Shown here: positions 1 through 7,251 of the stretch, one piece after another
Layout of the letters: every line of letters begins with the position of its first letter
Numbering within the stretch: the stretch's first letter is position 1
The notes under the pieces: model-generated
Database searches by the model: none
The model's input: only the letters and a program-made list of their open reading frames with translations
Told to the model about the DNA's origin: nothing
Assembly (NCBI GenBank): GCA_029257755.1
Contig: JARIAP010000017.1
Location: 1 to 13,646, forward strand
From: Helicobacter sp.
GTDB lineage: Bacteria; Campylobacterota; Campylobacteria; Campylobacterales; Helicobacteraceae
Direction of reading: 5' to 3'
Length of the DNA stretch: 13,646 nt
Program-made: the position numbers and the translations under genes

Positions 1-464
1 CCAAATAGCAATGAAGTTCTAAGTCCATAAATTAATCTAGCAGCAACATCTCTACCTTGATCATCTGTGCCTAAAAGATGCTTACCGCTTGGTGGTGTTG
101 GCGGTATATCTTTTAACTCCCAATCAATACTATTTTGTGAATATTCTATAAATGGATATATTATAAAATCATTAATAAATAGATTTTTTACAAATGGATC
201 TTTATAATCTGGAGTTGTCTCAAAATCACCTCCAAATGTTATTTCTTGATAATCAAATAAAATAGGAAAATAAAAAGTATTATTTTTATATATAATCAAT
301 GGTTTATCGTTAGCTAAAAATGGGGCTAAGATGCTAATAATAAAAACACAAATAAACATAAAAAAAGCAAATCTAGCCTTTTTATCTGCATAAAATATTT
401 GCCAGCGTATATGCCATATTGAATCATATTTGTTTGTTTTTATAGAATTTTTATTATGCTTCAT
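1..464 (-). CDS. yejE: YejE-like ABC transporter inner-membrane permease (N-terminal part, cut by window edge)
   Basis: Reading from the ATG at 464 to the left edge gives 154 residues with no stop. The product matches the start of YejE, the DppC/OppC-type permease that with YejA, YejB and YejF imports oligopeptides and microcin C-like compounds. Recognisable are a cytoplasmic N-terminus, one membrane helix (about residues 31-51, ending LAPFLANDKPL), and a long periplasmic stretch with FYFPILF, FGGDF and DYKDPF, a YejE trademark rather than a general DppC feature. The permease core then starts with LLGTDDQGRDVAARLIYGLR. The ATG lies 14 bases after the ribE stop, so it is probably co-transcribed with ribE; its ribosome site is weak. 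The catalytic EAA loop lies outside the window, so intactness cannot be judged. The family call is firm; the substrate is inferred. Confidence 0.88.
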   Translation of the reverse strand, partial: MKHNKNSIKTNKYDSIWHIRWQIFYADKKARFAFFMFICVFIISILAPFLANDKPLIIYKNNTFYFPILFDYQEITFGGDFETTPDYKDPFVKNLFINDFIIYPFIEYSQNSIDWELKDIPPTPPSGKHLLGTDDQGRDVAARLIYGLRTSLLF

Positions 465-478
465 TTAGTAGCACCATT

Positions 479-1120
479 TTAATATCCAAGTGTAATAGAA
501 TCACAAATCTCTTGTGTTAAATATTTTTGCTTTATATTAACAATATCATGTGAATTAAGATACTTGTTTAACATAATAGAAATACTGCGCACAATAATAT
601 CTGTTTCTATATTAACTCTTCTTCCAATCTTATAACTATTAAACAATGTATTTTGCATTGTATGGGGTATTATTATCAATTCAAAACTATTACTATTAAC
701 ATTATTTATTGTTAAACTTATACCATCAACACAAACACTTCCTTTTGGAATCATAAAGTCAATAGTTTTTTCATCTACTTCTATACAAAAAATATATTGA
801 TTTCCATATGACTTTATATCAATAATTCTTCCAATACAATCAATATGTCCTTGAACTATATGCCCATGCAAACCATCTTTCATTTTTAATGCAGGTTCAA
901 TATGAACAAAGCCCTTTAAATTCTCTATTGCAATGCTTTGTGCTGTTGTATCACTAAGTTCAACACAAAAATATTTTTTTGCACTTTCAATAGCACTTAA
1001 ACATGCACCATTAACACAAATGCTATCACCTAAATTTGGATTTAGGTTAGATTCTAAACATAGAATTTGATTTGTATATGACTTTATATATGCAAACTCT
1101 CTTACAAGACCACTAAACAT
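479..1120 (-). CDS. ribE: Riboflavin synthase, alpha subunit
   Basis: A 213-residue protein that converts two 6,7-dimethyl-8-ribityllumazine molecules to riboflavin and a pyrimidine product, the last step of riboflavin synthesis in the cytoplasm. It has the family's two tandem lumazine-binding barrels. The first opens with MFSGLV (usually MFTGIV) and contains GDSICVNGACLS with the conserved Cys. GHIVQGHID starts the second, which also contains GSVCVDGISLTI and IPHTMQNT. Length is normal for the family. AGGAG lies 9 bases upstream of the ATG. A small exported-protein gene lies 21 bases upstream and yejE follows 14 bases downstream, so the three probably form one transcript. Other riboflavin genes are not adjacent, which is common in this group. 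Nothing suggests damage. Confidence 0.95.
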   Translation of the reverse strand: MFSGLVREFAYIKSYTNQILCLESNLNPNLGDSICVNGACLSAIESAKKYFCVELSDTTAQSIAIENLKGFVHIEPALKMKDGLHGHIVQGHIDCIGRIIDIKSYGNQYIFCIEVDEKTIDFMIPKGSVCVDGISLTINNVNSNSFELIIIPHTMQNTLFNSYKIGRRVNIETDIIVRSISIMLNKYLNSHDIVNIKQKYLTQEICDSITLGY

Positions 1121-1141
1121 AAATTTAATCTCCTAATAATA

Positions 1142-1477
1142 TTATTTATATAATCCATATATATTTCTACAATTTTCTGTAAATATTATATAATCTATTT
1201 GTGCATTTGATTGTTTTTTTATAGTTGAAAATACTTTTTCAACTATTACTAAAGGTGTAATTTCCGCCCTTTTACATATAATACCTTGTAGCGTAAAAGC
1301 ACTTCCAAATAAAACATAATATTTTTTATCTAACTTACTTGTTTTACTAATTAAATTAGCAATCTTTATGTTCTTGTTCAAATCATTTATCATTTCATTA
1401 TGACTTTTATATGGCTTTAAGGTTTGTGCAAAAACAAAAGAATTAAATATAAAAATAACACTAAATATATGTCTCAT
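1142..1477 (-). CDS. Small exported protein of unknown function
   Basis: I do not recognise a family. The start is placed at the ATG at 1477 because AGGAG sits 6 bases upstream and the product then begins with a clean signal peptide (MRHIFSVIFIFNSFVFA, cut before QT). An in-frame start 48 bases earlier would place a basic stretch ahead of the signal and lacks a ribosome site. The mature part is about 94 residues, lysine-rich at its start, then mixed alpha/beta in character, with two cysteines (residues 68 and 103) that could form one disulfide in the periplasm. It is the first gene of a minus-strand group with ribE and yejE and is transcribed divergently from the ABC transporter operon. There is no sequence clue linking it to riboflavin or peptide uptake. 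Confidence 0.72.
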   Translation of the reverse strand: MRHIFSVIFIFNSFVFAQTLKPYKSHNEMINDLNKNIKIANLISKTSKLDKKYYVLFGSAFTLQGIICKRAEITPLVIVEKVFSTIKKQSNAQIDYIIFTENCRNIYGLYK

Positions 1478-1525
1478 AATTACTCCTAAATTAAAAAATA
1501 TTTTAATTTTAACATATTTTAACAA

Positions 1526-1607
1526 TTTAACTTAAATTTTACAATATTAGCAAAATATCCTTACACAAAAGAAATAAAATTCCAATATTAATTTATTGGA
1601 GTTATAT
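1526..1607. promoter_or_regulatory. Divergent intergenic promoter region between the exported-protein gene and the ABC operon
   Basis: This AT-rich gap separates two genes that point away from each other and must hold both promoters. TAAAAT at 1575-1580 is a candidate -10 for the plus strand, and several TAAAAT-like boxes occur on the minus strand around 1500-1535. None has a clear -35, as expected for housekeeping promoters in Campylobacterota. No copy of a recognisable Pho-type box was seen. The exact start sites cannot be read from sequence. Confidence 0.4.
1578..1603 (+). promoter_or_regulatory. Inverted repeat covering the ribosome site of the ABC ATPase gene
   Basis: TCCAATA (1581-1587) and TATTGGA (1594-1600) are perfect inverted repeats around the 6-base loop TTAATT. 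In RNA the stem extends to ten pairs (1578-1587 with 1594-1603), including one U-G pair. The 3' arm contains the whole GGAG ribosome site (1598-1601) of the ATG at 1608. It could be a hairpin that masks translation start, or an operator for a dimeric regulator. It is not followed by a T run, so it is not a terminator. Confidence 0.5.
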
Positions 1608-2702
1608 ATGCTAAAGATAACCAATCTTACAAAAAGTTTTGGTGCAAATACAATCCTACATAATATTAATTTACATATAAAAGAAGGTGAATTTTTAACT
1701 CTTGTTGGTGAAAGTGGTAGTGGCAAAAGCACTTTATTGCGTATCATTGCAGGTTTAGAGGATAAAACAAGTGGTGAAATATTAAAAAATGATAAAGATA
1801 TATCTAAACAAAGCCCTAGAGATAGAAATTTTGCAATGGTTTTTCAAAGTTATGCACTTTACCCGCATTTTAATGTAAGACAGAATCTAGCAACACCACT
1901 TGTTGCTAGAAGCAAGTTCATTTGTAAATTACCATTTGCAAAAGTATTTAGCAAAAAGGCAAAAGAGGAGTTTAATGCAATCCAAAGCAAAGTAACTCAA
2001 GTCGCTAAAAAGTTAAAAATTGAGCATTTATTGCATAAAAAGCCAAAGGAGCTTTCAGGTGGTCAATGCCAAAGAGTAGCACTTGGTAGGGCTATTGTAA
2101 GAGAACCAGAAATATTTTTAATGGATGAGCCATTATCAAATCTTGATGCAAAGCTTAGAATCCATACAAGAGGAGAAATTAGCTCTATACATAGAGAATT
2201 AAAAAAAACCTTTATTTATGTAACTCACGATCAAAGTGAAGCAATGACTATGAGTGATCGTATTGCATTTTTAGTTGATGGGCATTTATTACAAGTTGAT
2301 ACACCAGATAATATGTATAATAATCCTAGCCATTTAAAAGTAGCACAATTTATAGGAACGCCAACTATAAATACAACAAAGGTGAGCATAAAAAATAACA
2401 AAATATGCTTAGATGATAAAGGAACAATAACACTTGCAATTCGTCTAGAACATATTTATAGAGATGATAAAAGCCCAATCCAAGTAAATATAGAAAATAT
2501 AGAAAATATGGGAAATGAATATCTTATTTATACAAACTCATTGCATAATAACGCAAGTTTTACATTTTCTGTTACACCGCAAGAAGGAAAGAAAATGAAA
2601 ATAAATGATGTAATAAATATAGGATTTGATGTAAAAAAAGCATTATTCTTTGATAATGATGGAAAAAGAATTGTAAATAATATAGATGGGCTTGTATTAT
2701 GA
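1608..2702 (+). CDS. ABC transporter ATP-binding protein, UgpC/MalK class
   Basis: A 364-residue ATPase that would power the two permeases encoded next to it. Seen in order: Walker A GESGSGKST (34-42), Q-loop FQSYALYPH (Q80), signature LSGGQ (149-153), Walker B IFLMDEP with E174, D-loop SNLDA, and switch histidine in YVTHDQSEAMTMSDR (H207). A C-terminal regulatory beta domain (about 235-364) is typical of the MalK/UgpC class. Between Q-loop and signature there is an extra, basic stretch of roughly 20 residues (about 101-122); I recall similar insertions in a subset of Ugp-like ATPases, so it is probably a subfamily trait. The start is the ATG at 1608, with GGAG 6 bases upstream; a TTG at 1596 is in frame but lies before that site. 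Its stop overlaps the next start as ATGA. The C-terminal domain is more diverged than the nucleotide-binding part. Confidence 0.92.
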   Translation: MLKITNLTKSFGANTILHNINLHIKEGEFLTLVGESGSGKSTLLRIIAGLEDKTSGEILKNDKDISKQSPRDRNFAMVFQSYALYPHFNVRQNLATPLVARSKFICKLPFAKVFSKKAKEEFNAIQSKVTQVAKKLKIEHLLHKKPKELSGGQCQRVALGRAIVREPEIFLMDEPLSNLDAKLRIHTRGEISSIHRELKKTFIYVTHDQSEAMTMSDRIAFLVDGHLLQVDTPDNMYNNPSHLKVAQFIGTPTINTTKVSIKNNKICLDDKGTITLAIRLEHIYRDDKSPIQVNIENIENMGNEYLIYTNSLHNNASFTFSVTPQEGKKMKINDVINIGFDVKKALFFDNDGKRIVNNIDGLVL

Positions 2703-3556
2703 GAAATCCTATTGCATCATTTTTTCTTGTTTCTCCCGCAGTATTTTTAATGCTTGTTTTTCTTATTTTACCTATTATTAGTGTAGTCATTTTGAGTTTT
2801 AGTGATTGGCAATTGGGAAATGAAAATATAAATTTTATAGGCTTATTAAATTATAAAGAGCTTTTTCATGATGAAGTCTTTTTTACTTCATTGAAAAATA
2901 CAATCATATATGTTTTGATTGTGTTGCCCATATCTGTAATTGGTGGATTGCTTATTGCATTATTGATAGAATCAAGAAATCAAGCAAAAGGATTCTATAG
3001 AACAATATTTTTTCTACCTGTTATGGCAACACTAATTGCAATGAGTATTGTATGGGAATATATTTTACATCCTGATATTGGAATATTAAATAAATTATTG
3101 AATCTTTTTGGTATTAATGGGACTAACTGGCTAAGTAATAAAGATGTAGTGCTTTATTGCTTAGCAGTAATTGGGATTTGGCAACAACTTGGTTATAACA
3201 TGGTGCTTTTTATCGCAGGGATTATGACAATACCAAAATATCTGTATGAAGCAGCAAAACTTGATGGTATCAGCGGATTTAGTATGGCTAGAGTAATAAC
3301 ACTACCACTTCTAGCACCTGTATTTTTGTTTGTTTTAATTATTACTTCAATTAAAGCATTTCAAGTGTTTGATACAGTATATGTTTTAACACTTGGTGGT
3401 CCAAATCATGCAAGTGAAGTATTATTATTTAGTATTTATCAAGAAGCATTCATGTTTTTTAGGACGGGTTATGCAGCAAGCATATCTGTTGTATTTTTGT
3501 TTTTTATTTTAATACTTACATTAATAAAAATTAGATTTTTTGATAAGGGTATATAA
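2699..3556 (+). CDS. ABC transporter permease, UgpA/MalF class
   Basis: A 285-residue inner-membrane protein with about six hydrophobic helices, the size and layout of UgpA-type permeases (no large MalF-like periplasmic loop). The ATPase-docking EAA loop reads YEAAKLDGISGFSMARVITLPLLAP (split here: YEAAKLDGISG, then FSMARVITLP), near residues 183-207. It is followed by FDTVYVLTLGGP, very common in UgpA-like permeases of sugar and glycerol-phosphate importers. The ATG overlaps the ATPase stop by four bases (ATGA), implying translational coupling. It should pair with the next gene's product to form the heterodimeric channel. Class is certain; substrate comes only from context. Confidence 0.92.
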   Translation: MRNPIASFFLVSPAVFLMLVFLILPIISVVILSFSDWQLGNENINFIGLLNYKELFHDEVFFTSLKNTIIYVLIVLPISVIGGLLIALLIESRNQAKGFYRTIFFLPVMATLIAMSIVWEYILHPDIGILNKLLNLFGINGTNWLSNKDVVLYCLAVIGIWQQLGYNMVLFIAGIMTIPKYLYEAAKLDGISGFSMARVITLPLLAPVFLFVLIITSIKAFQVFDTVYVLTLGGPNHASEVLLFSIYQEAFMFFRTGYAASISVVFLFFILILTLIKIRFFDKGI

Positions 3557-3557
3557 T

Positions 3558-4373
3558 ATGTTTTTTTCTTTTATACGCCATATCCTTTTACTATCAATTG
3601 GGATATTATTTATATTTCCATTTATATGGATGATTCTTACAAGTTTTAAACCAGAGAGTGAAATTTTTTCAAGCTCTATTATATTTTTTCCTAAAGAATT
3701 TGCAATGATAGAAAATTATACAAAGGCTTTTCAACAAACGCCATTATTACATTATCTTTTGAATGGTTTTTTTGTGAGTTTTGCAATATTATTTATTCAA
3801 ATAATTGTAGCATATCCATGTGCTTATGCTCTATCAAAACATAAATTTATGGGTAGAAAATTGCTTATGGCAGTTATTGTGTGTGCATTACTTATACCAA
3901 CACAGGTTATATGTGTGCCTTTATATTTGCTTATGTATTTTTTTGATTTATTGGATTCTTATACAAGCCTTATTTTGCCTTTTAGTATATCTGTATTTGG
4001 AATATTTTTAATAAGGCAATTTATAAATACAATCCCAAATGATTTGATATATGCAGCTAAAATAGATGGCTTAAGTGAATTTAGAATTGTATGGCAGATA
4101 ATACTCCCATTAAGCACACCAGCACTTCTCTCATTTGGAATCTTTTCTATTGTTGCACATTGGAATGACTATTTTTGGCCACTTATTGTTATTAGCACAC
4201 CAGATTTTTTTACCCCAACGCTTGGAGTTGCTACATTTAAAAATGATGAGGCAGGTTCAAATTATGGTGCATTAAATGCAGCTGCTAGTGTTGTTGTATT
4301 ACCTCTTATTGTTTTGTTTTTAATGTTACAAAAGAGATTTATACAAGGCATTACTAGCACAGGTATAAAATAA
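3558..4373 (+). CDS. ABC transporter permease, UgpE/MalG class
   Basis: A 271-residue inner-membrane protein with about six helices, the second half of the transport channel. It shows the MalG/UgpE pattern: IWMILTSFKPESEIF near the N-terminus, YALSKHKFMGRK, and the EAA loop IYAAKIDGLSEFRIVWQIILP (read in two parts: IYAAKIDGLSE, then FRIVWQIILP), followed by HWNDYFWPLIV. The start is the ATG at 3558, one base after the stop of the upstream permease gene, with AAGGG 8 bases upstream. An in-frame TTG at 3540 would lie inside the upstream gene ahead of that site. The binding-protein gene follows after 16 bases. Substrate is inferred from the operon. Confidence 0.92.
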   Translation: MFFSFIRHILLLSIGILFIFPFIWMILTSFKPESEIFSSSIIFFPKEFAMIENYTKAFQQTPLLHYLLNGFFVSFAILFIQIIVAYPCAYALSKHKFMGRKLLMAVIVCALLIPTQVICVPLYLLMYFFDLLDSYTSLILPFSISVFGIFLIRQFINTIPNDLIYAAKIDGLSEFRIVWQIILPLSTPALLSFGIFSIVAHWNDYFWPLIVISTPDFFTPTLGVATFKNDEAGSNYGALNAAASVVVLPLIVLFLMLQKRFIQGITSTGIK

Positions 4374-4389
4374 TTTTAAAGGATCATTG

Positions 4390-5592
4390 ATGAAAAAGTT
4401 TGTTTTAATGTTTATTATGTTGTTTTTTGTTGTGTCAAACCCACTTTTAGCAAAAACTGAAATTGTTGTTTCGTATGCTTATACATGGTTTAATGATTTG
4501 CATAAAAAACTTAAAGAAGAGTTTGAAAAAGAAAATAGTGATATTACCATAAAGTTTGTAGCTCCAGCACAAAATTATGAAGAACAAAGTGCTAGATTGC
4601 TTCGTCAAAAAGTTATTAATAAACTACCTGATGTAAGTTTTAATAGCTATAGTTATTTGCCTATATTAGTGAGTAAAAATATTGCACAACCCATAAATGA
4701 TTATATTACAGATGTATATAAAATGGAATTTAGTGCTAATACTTTTAATCTAACGACTATTAATAAAAATATATATGGAATCCCATTTGCGAACTCATTA
4801 CCTGTAGTATATTACAATATGGATTTAGTTAAAAAAGCACAATGGAATAAAGATTTACCAAAAACTTGGGAAGAGGTATTTGAATTAGCTAAAAAAATTA
4901 ATACATTACAAGGAAAAAGTGGTGTATATTTTGCAGAAACAGATACTTGGCTTATATTAGCACTTGCATTAGAAAATGGCGGAAAACTTTTATATGATAA
5001 TAAGGTTGATTTTAGCCAAGCAGCATGGCAGGAAACTTTTAAGATACTTAGTGAATTTCACACTAAGGCTAAAATGCCAAGCATTAAGCGAACAGAAGCT
5101 ATTACATCTTTTTATGCAGGTAATTTAGGAATCTTAATACAAACTTCAGCTGCACTCACGATGACTAACAAAAGCATTAATTTTCCTTTGCAATTAGGAG
5201 TATTTCCGGGAGTAAAAGATAATGGCAAACTTCCTGTTGGTGGCTCTGTTGTTATGCTAACTTCAGATAAAAATAAAGAAGCAGCAATGAAGTATATAAA
5301 ATTTGTAACAGGTAATGCAAGTAAATATATACCACAATATACAGGATATATGACAAGCAATATCAAAGCAAATCAAGATTTAAAAGATTTTTTTACTAAG
5401 AATCCAAATTATACAATAGCACCATCTCAAATGAATCTTATTGATGTATGGCCATCATTCCCGGGTAACAATGCCTTAAAAGCTACAAATACTTTGTGGA
5501 TTAATGCAGAGAAACTGCTTATGGGAGAAAGTATTGATTATAAGGCGGTTGCAAAAAAAGCTAATGATGAAATCAATAAATTATTGCCATAA
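4390..5592 (+). CDS. Periplasmic solute-binding protein, UgpB-like (ABC family 1)
   Basis: A 400-residue exported protein that would capture the substrate in the periplasm and hand it to the two permeases. The ATG at 4390 follows AAAGGA with a 6-base spacer; a TTG just before it is in frame but too close to that site. The signal peptide is about residues 1-21 (MKKFVLMFIMLFFVVSNPLLA). The mature protein has the extracellular family 1 fold pattern: FEKENSDITIKFV, a DVSFNSYSYL segment, YGIPFANSLPVVYYNMDL, PKTWEEVFELAKK, and a late GGSVVMLTSDKNKEAAMKYI. UgpB relatives bind glycerol-3-phosphate or glycerophosphodiesters, and sugar-binding relatives share these motifs, so sequence alone does not fix the ligand. 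The two phosphate-ester enzymes downstream favour a phosphodiester. Confidence 0.9.
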   Translation: MKKFVLMFIMLFFVVSNPLLAKTEIVVSYAYTWFNDLHKKLKEEFEKENSDITIKFVAPAQNYEEQSARLLRQKVINKLPDVSFNSYSYLPILVSKNIAQPINDYITDVYKMEFSANTFNLTTINKNIYGIPFANSLPVVYYNMDLVKKAQWNKDLPKTWEEVFELAKKINTLQGKSGVYFAETDTWLILALALENGGKLLYDNKVDFSQAAWQETFKILSEFHTKAKMPSIKRTEAITSFYAGNLGILIQTSAALTMTNKSINFPLQLGVFPGVKDNGKLPVGGSVVMLTSDKNKEAAMKYIKFVTGNASKYIPQYTGYMTSNIKANQDLKDFFTKNPNYTIAPSQMNLIDVWPSFPGNNALKATNTLWINAEKLLMGESIDYKAVAKKANDEINKLLP

Positions 5593-5606
5593 ATGAAGGA
5601 TATTTT

Positions 5607-6215
5607 ATGTTATTTTTTGATTATGATGGGGTGTTAGTTGATAGTTTAGGGCTTTGGGAGGAAGCTTGTAAGTATGCTGCAATAACTATGAATTTTAAAG
5701 GGGATTTTCCAGTTAAGCCTTATGCTAAGTTAAATCCATTGGCACATAAAGAAATAGGCAAACAACTTGGATTAGATTCTTTGGTATTTGAAAGAATTGC
5801 TGATGCGTATTTTTTAAAACATATTTCATGCTTAAAGCTTTTTGCTAATACTCAAGAAATGCTTGAACAACTATATGTAAAATATGATTTATGTGTAATG
5901 AGTGCTAGTAGTGAGGATATTGTAAGCAATTCTTTGTCAAGATTTGGTATCTTGCAGTATTTTAAGAATCTGTATTGTGGAAGCGATATTCCAAAAAGCA
6001 CAAAACTTAATCAATATAAAAAAAGCAATAGCATTATGATTGGTGATAGCATAAGTGATATGCAAGCAGCAAAAACTGCTCATGTATATGGTATAGGTGT
6101 ATTATGGGGTTGGCAGGAAAAAGAAATGCTACAAGATGCAAATATACTTGTAAAAAACCATACAGAGTTATTAAAAGCAATAAAGGATTTTTATGAAAAT
6201 CATTCAAATAACTGA
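5607..6215 (+). CDS. HAD-superfamily phosphatase (subfamily IA)
   Basis: A 202-residue cytoplasmic hydrolase of the phosphoglycolate-phosphatase type. Motif I is DYDGVLVDS with nucleophile D5 and acid D7. A helical cap follows (about 15-80), then motif II serine in VMSAS (S99), a motif III lysine at K130 or K133, and motif IV GDSISDM (D147, D151), so all catalytic positions are present. AAGGA precedes the ATG, 14 bases after the binding-protein stop. It overlaps the next gene by 23 bases, so the two are very likely translated together. In context it probably removes phosphate from the monoester released by the phosphodiesterase (for example glycerol-3-phosphate), but HAD substrates are hard to predict; phosphoglycolate or a sugar phosphate remain possible. 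Confidence 0.85.
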   Translation: MLFFDYDGVLVDSLGLWEEACKYAAITMNFKGDFPVKPYAKLNPLAHKEIGKQLGLDSLVFERIADAYFLKHISCLKLFANTQEMLEQLYVKYDLCVMSASSEDIVSNSLSRFGILQYFKNLYCGSDIPKSTKLNQYKKSNSIMIGDSISDMQAAKTAHVYGIGVLWGWQEKEMLQDANILVKNHTELLKAIKDFYENHSNN

Positions 6216-7026
6216 TACGCATTATGGATATAAGGGCGAATTAATCTATGGGAGAGAACCAGCATTTTTTATGCAATTAGCAATACAAAGTATTAATAGG
6301 GAACATAAAGATGCAAAGTTTTGTATTCTTACAGGAGATGTAACAAATAAGGGCACTATTGAATCTTATGAATATCTTAAAAGTGATTTAGATAAGCTTT
6401 GTATGCCTTATTATGTTTTACTTGGAAATCATGATGAAAGAAAAAATGCACTTAAGATATTACCACATTTAGAATCTGATAGTAATGGATTTGTGCAATA
6501 TGCTATTAAATGCGATAATGCAATATTTTTAATGTTAGATACATTGCAAGCAGAAGGTGAAGTAAAAACGCATGGGGGATTCTTTTGTAAAAAACGGCAA
6601 GAATGGCTTATTAATCAGTTACAGATTTATCATGATAAAGAGATATATGTTTGTTTGCATCATGCACCATTTAATACGGGCATTGTATCTATGGATAGCA
6701 TGAGATTAAGACTAGAGGATTCTATAAAGCTTTATGAAATTTTGCAAACTCATACAAATATTAGGCATTTATTCTTTGGGCATTATCATAGCACATTGGC
6801 AGGTAAATGGGGCAATATATCATTTTCATCACTCAAAGGTATAAACCATCAAGTAAAATTAGATTTTAATGACAAAGATAATGTTTGGATGGAATTTAGA
6901 AATCCTGAATATAGCGTTATATTGATTGATGAAAAAATGAAGGAAGAACCACCTACATTATGTGTGCATTTTAGAGATTTTATGTTTCATGATAAGCATT
7001 GCATAAAAGAACCCATTGCATTTTAG
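6193..7026 (+). CDS. Calcineurin-like metallophosphodiesterase, GpdQ/CpdA type
   Basis: A 277-residue cytoplasmic enzyme with a two-metal phosphoesterase site. The ligands are visible: D8 and H10 (TDTHYG), D49 (LTGDVTNKG), N79-H80 (LGNHDE), H156-H157 (LHHAP), H197 and H199 (FFGHYHS). Length and spacing match GpdQ, the glycerophosphodiesterase of Enterobacter, including a late INHQV motif resembling the HQV there. Class III cyclic-nucleotide phosphodiesterases share the core, so cAMP is an alternative substrate. Last gene of the operon behind a Ugp-like importer, which makes glycerophosphodiesters the best guess: the enzyme would take the role of UgpQ, which is an unrelated TIM-barrel protein. 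The ATG overlaps the HAD gene by 23 bases, with AAGGA upstream inside it. A perfect hairpin starts just after the stop. Confidence 0.87.
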   Translation: MKIIQITDTHYGYKGELIYGREPAFFMQLAIQSINREHKDAKFCILTGDVTNKGTIESYEYLKSDLDKLCMPYYVLLGNHDERKNALKILPHLESDSNGFVQYAIKCDNAIFLMLDTLQAEGEVKTHGGFFCKKRQEWLINQLQIYHDKEIYVCLHHAPFNTGIVSMDSMRLRLEDSIKLYEILQTHTNIRHLFFGHYHSTLAGKWGNISFSSLKGINHQVKLDFNDKDNVWMEFRNPEYSVILIDEKMKEEPPTLCVHFRDFMFHDKHCIKEPIAF

Positions 7027-7204
7027 CAAACAACTCTACATGTTGTTTGTAAGTTCCATATACTTGCTCTCTTTGCAATAATATATCTCTTGCTTCTTTA
7101 AGAAAATCATTATATTTAGCATTTATATTATCAATTAACCTTTTACATAAATACTTAATTTTTATGTGTTTTTTAAATGAAATATAGGGGGTAATTTTAC
7201 AAAT
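6980..7204 (-). pseudogene. Remnant of a small phage-type gene (R-x3-YG-x[YF]-x2-H motif)
   Basis: On the minus strand, a frame stays open for 74 codons from a stop at 7205-7207 to TAA at 6980-6982 but has no ATG before residue 62 and no ribosome site. Residues about 24-62 (bases 7135-7019) read like protein: KYNDFLKEARDILLQ, then REQVYGTYKQHVELFAKM. This resembles the start of small phage and prophage proteins of unknown function with the pattern LxxRxxxYGxFxxHAxIAQxLK (DUF6378-like, from memory). The likeness stops where the phosphodiesterase gene begins on the other strand, so the fragment appears cut at that junction. It has lost its beginning and its end. The family assignment is tentative; chance coding is possible in a frame this short. 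Confidence 0.35.
7027..7049 (+). terminator. Hairpin directly after the operon stop, possible transcript end
   Basis: CAAACAAC (7027-7034) and GTTGTTTG (7042-7049) form a perfect 8-pair stem with a 7-base loop, starting one base after the stop codon of the phosphodiesterase gene. No T run follows, so it is not a classical intrinsic terminator; it may protect the 3' end of the mRNA or work with a factor. The same bases also lie within the decayed minus-strand frame, so part of the symmetry could be chance. Confidence 0.4.
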
Positions 7205-7220
7205 TTATCATTTGTAAAAT
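7194..7220 (-). terminator. Perfect 10-pair dyad downstream of the Sel1 gene
   Basis: ATTTTACAAA (7194-7203) and TTTGTAAAAT (7211-7220) are exact inverted repeats around a 7-base loop. On the minus strand the dyad lies about 31 bases after the Sel1 gene stop, so it could end that transcript, but no T run follows (the next bases are TACCCCC). It could equally be a symmetric protein-binding site or a leftover of the adjacent decayed gene. Confidence 0.35.
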
Positions 7221-7251
7221 GTAGTTTAATGGAATGTTTAAATGTATTTAA

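Noticed and set aside
1526..1607. Phosphate-response operator upstream of the import operon
   Set aside because: A phosphate-linked role would predict one, but no direct repeat resembling known Pho boxes was seen; the only symmetry is the hairpin over the ribosome site.
1547..1747. Minus-strand frame of 66 codons across the start of the ABC ATPase gene
   Set aside because: It runs antisense over the Walker A region and shows no ribosome site or protein-like pattern.
5112..5366. Minus-strand frame of 84 codons within the binding-protein gene
   Set aside because: It is the shadow of a conserved coding region with no ribosome site or recognisable motif.
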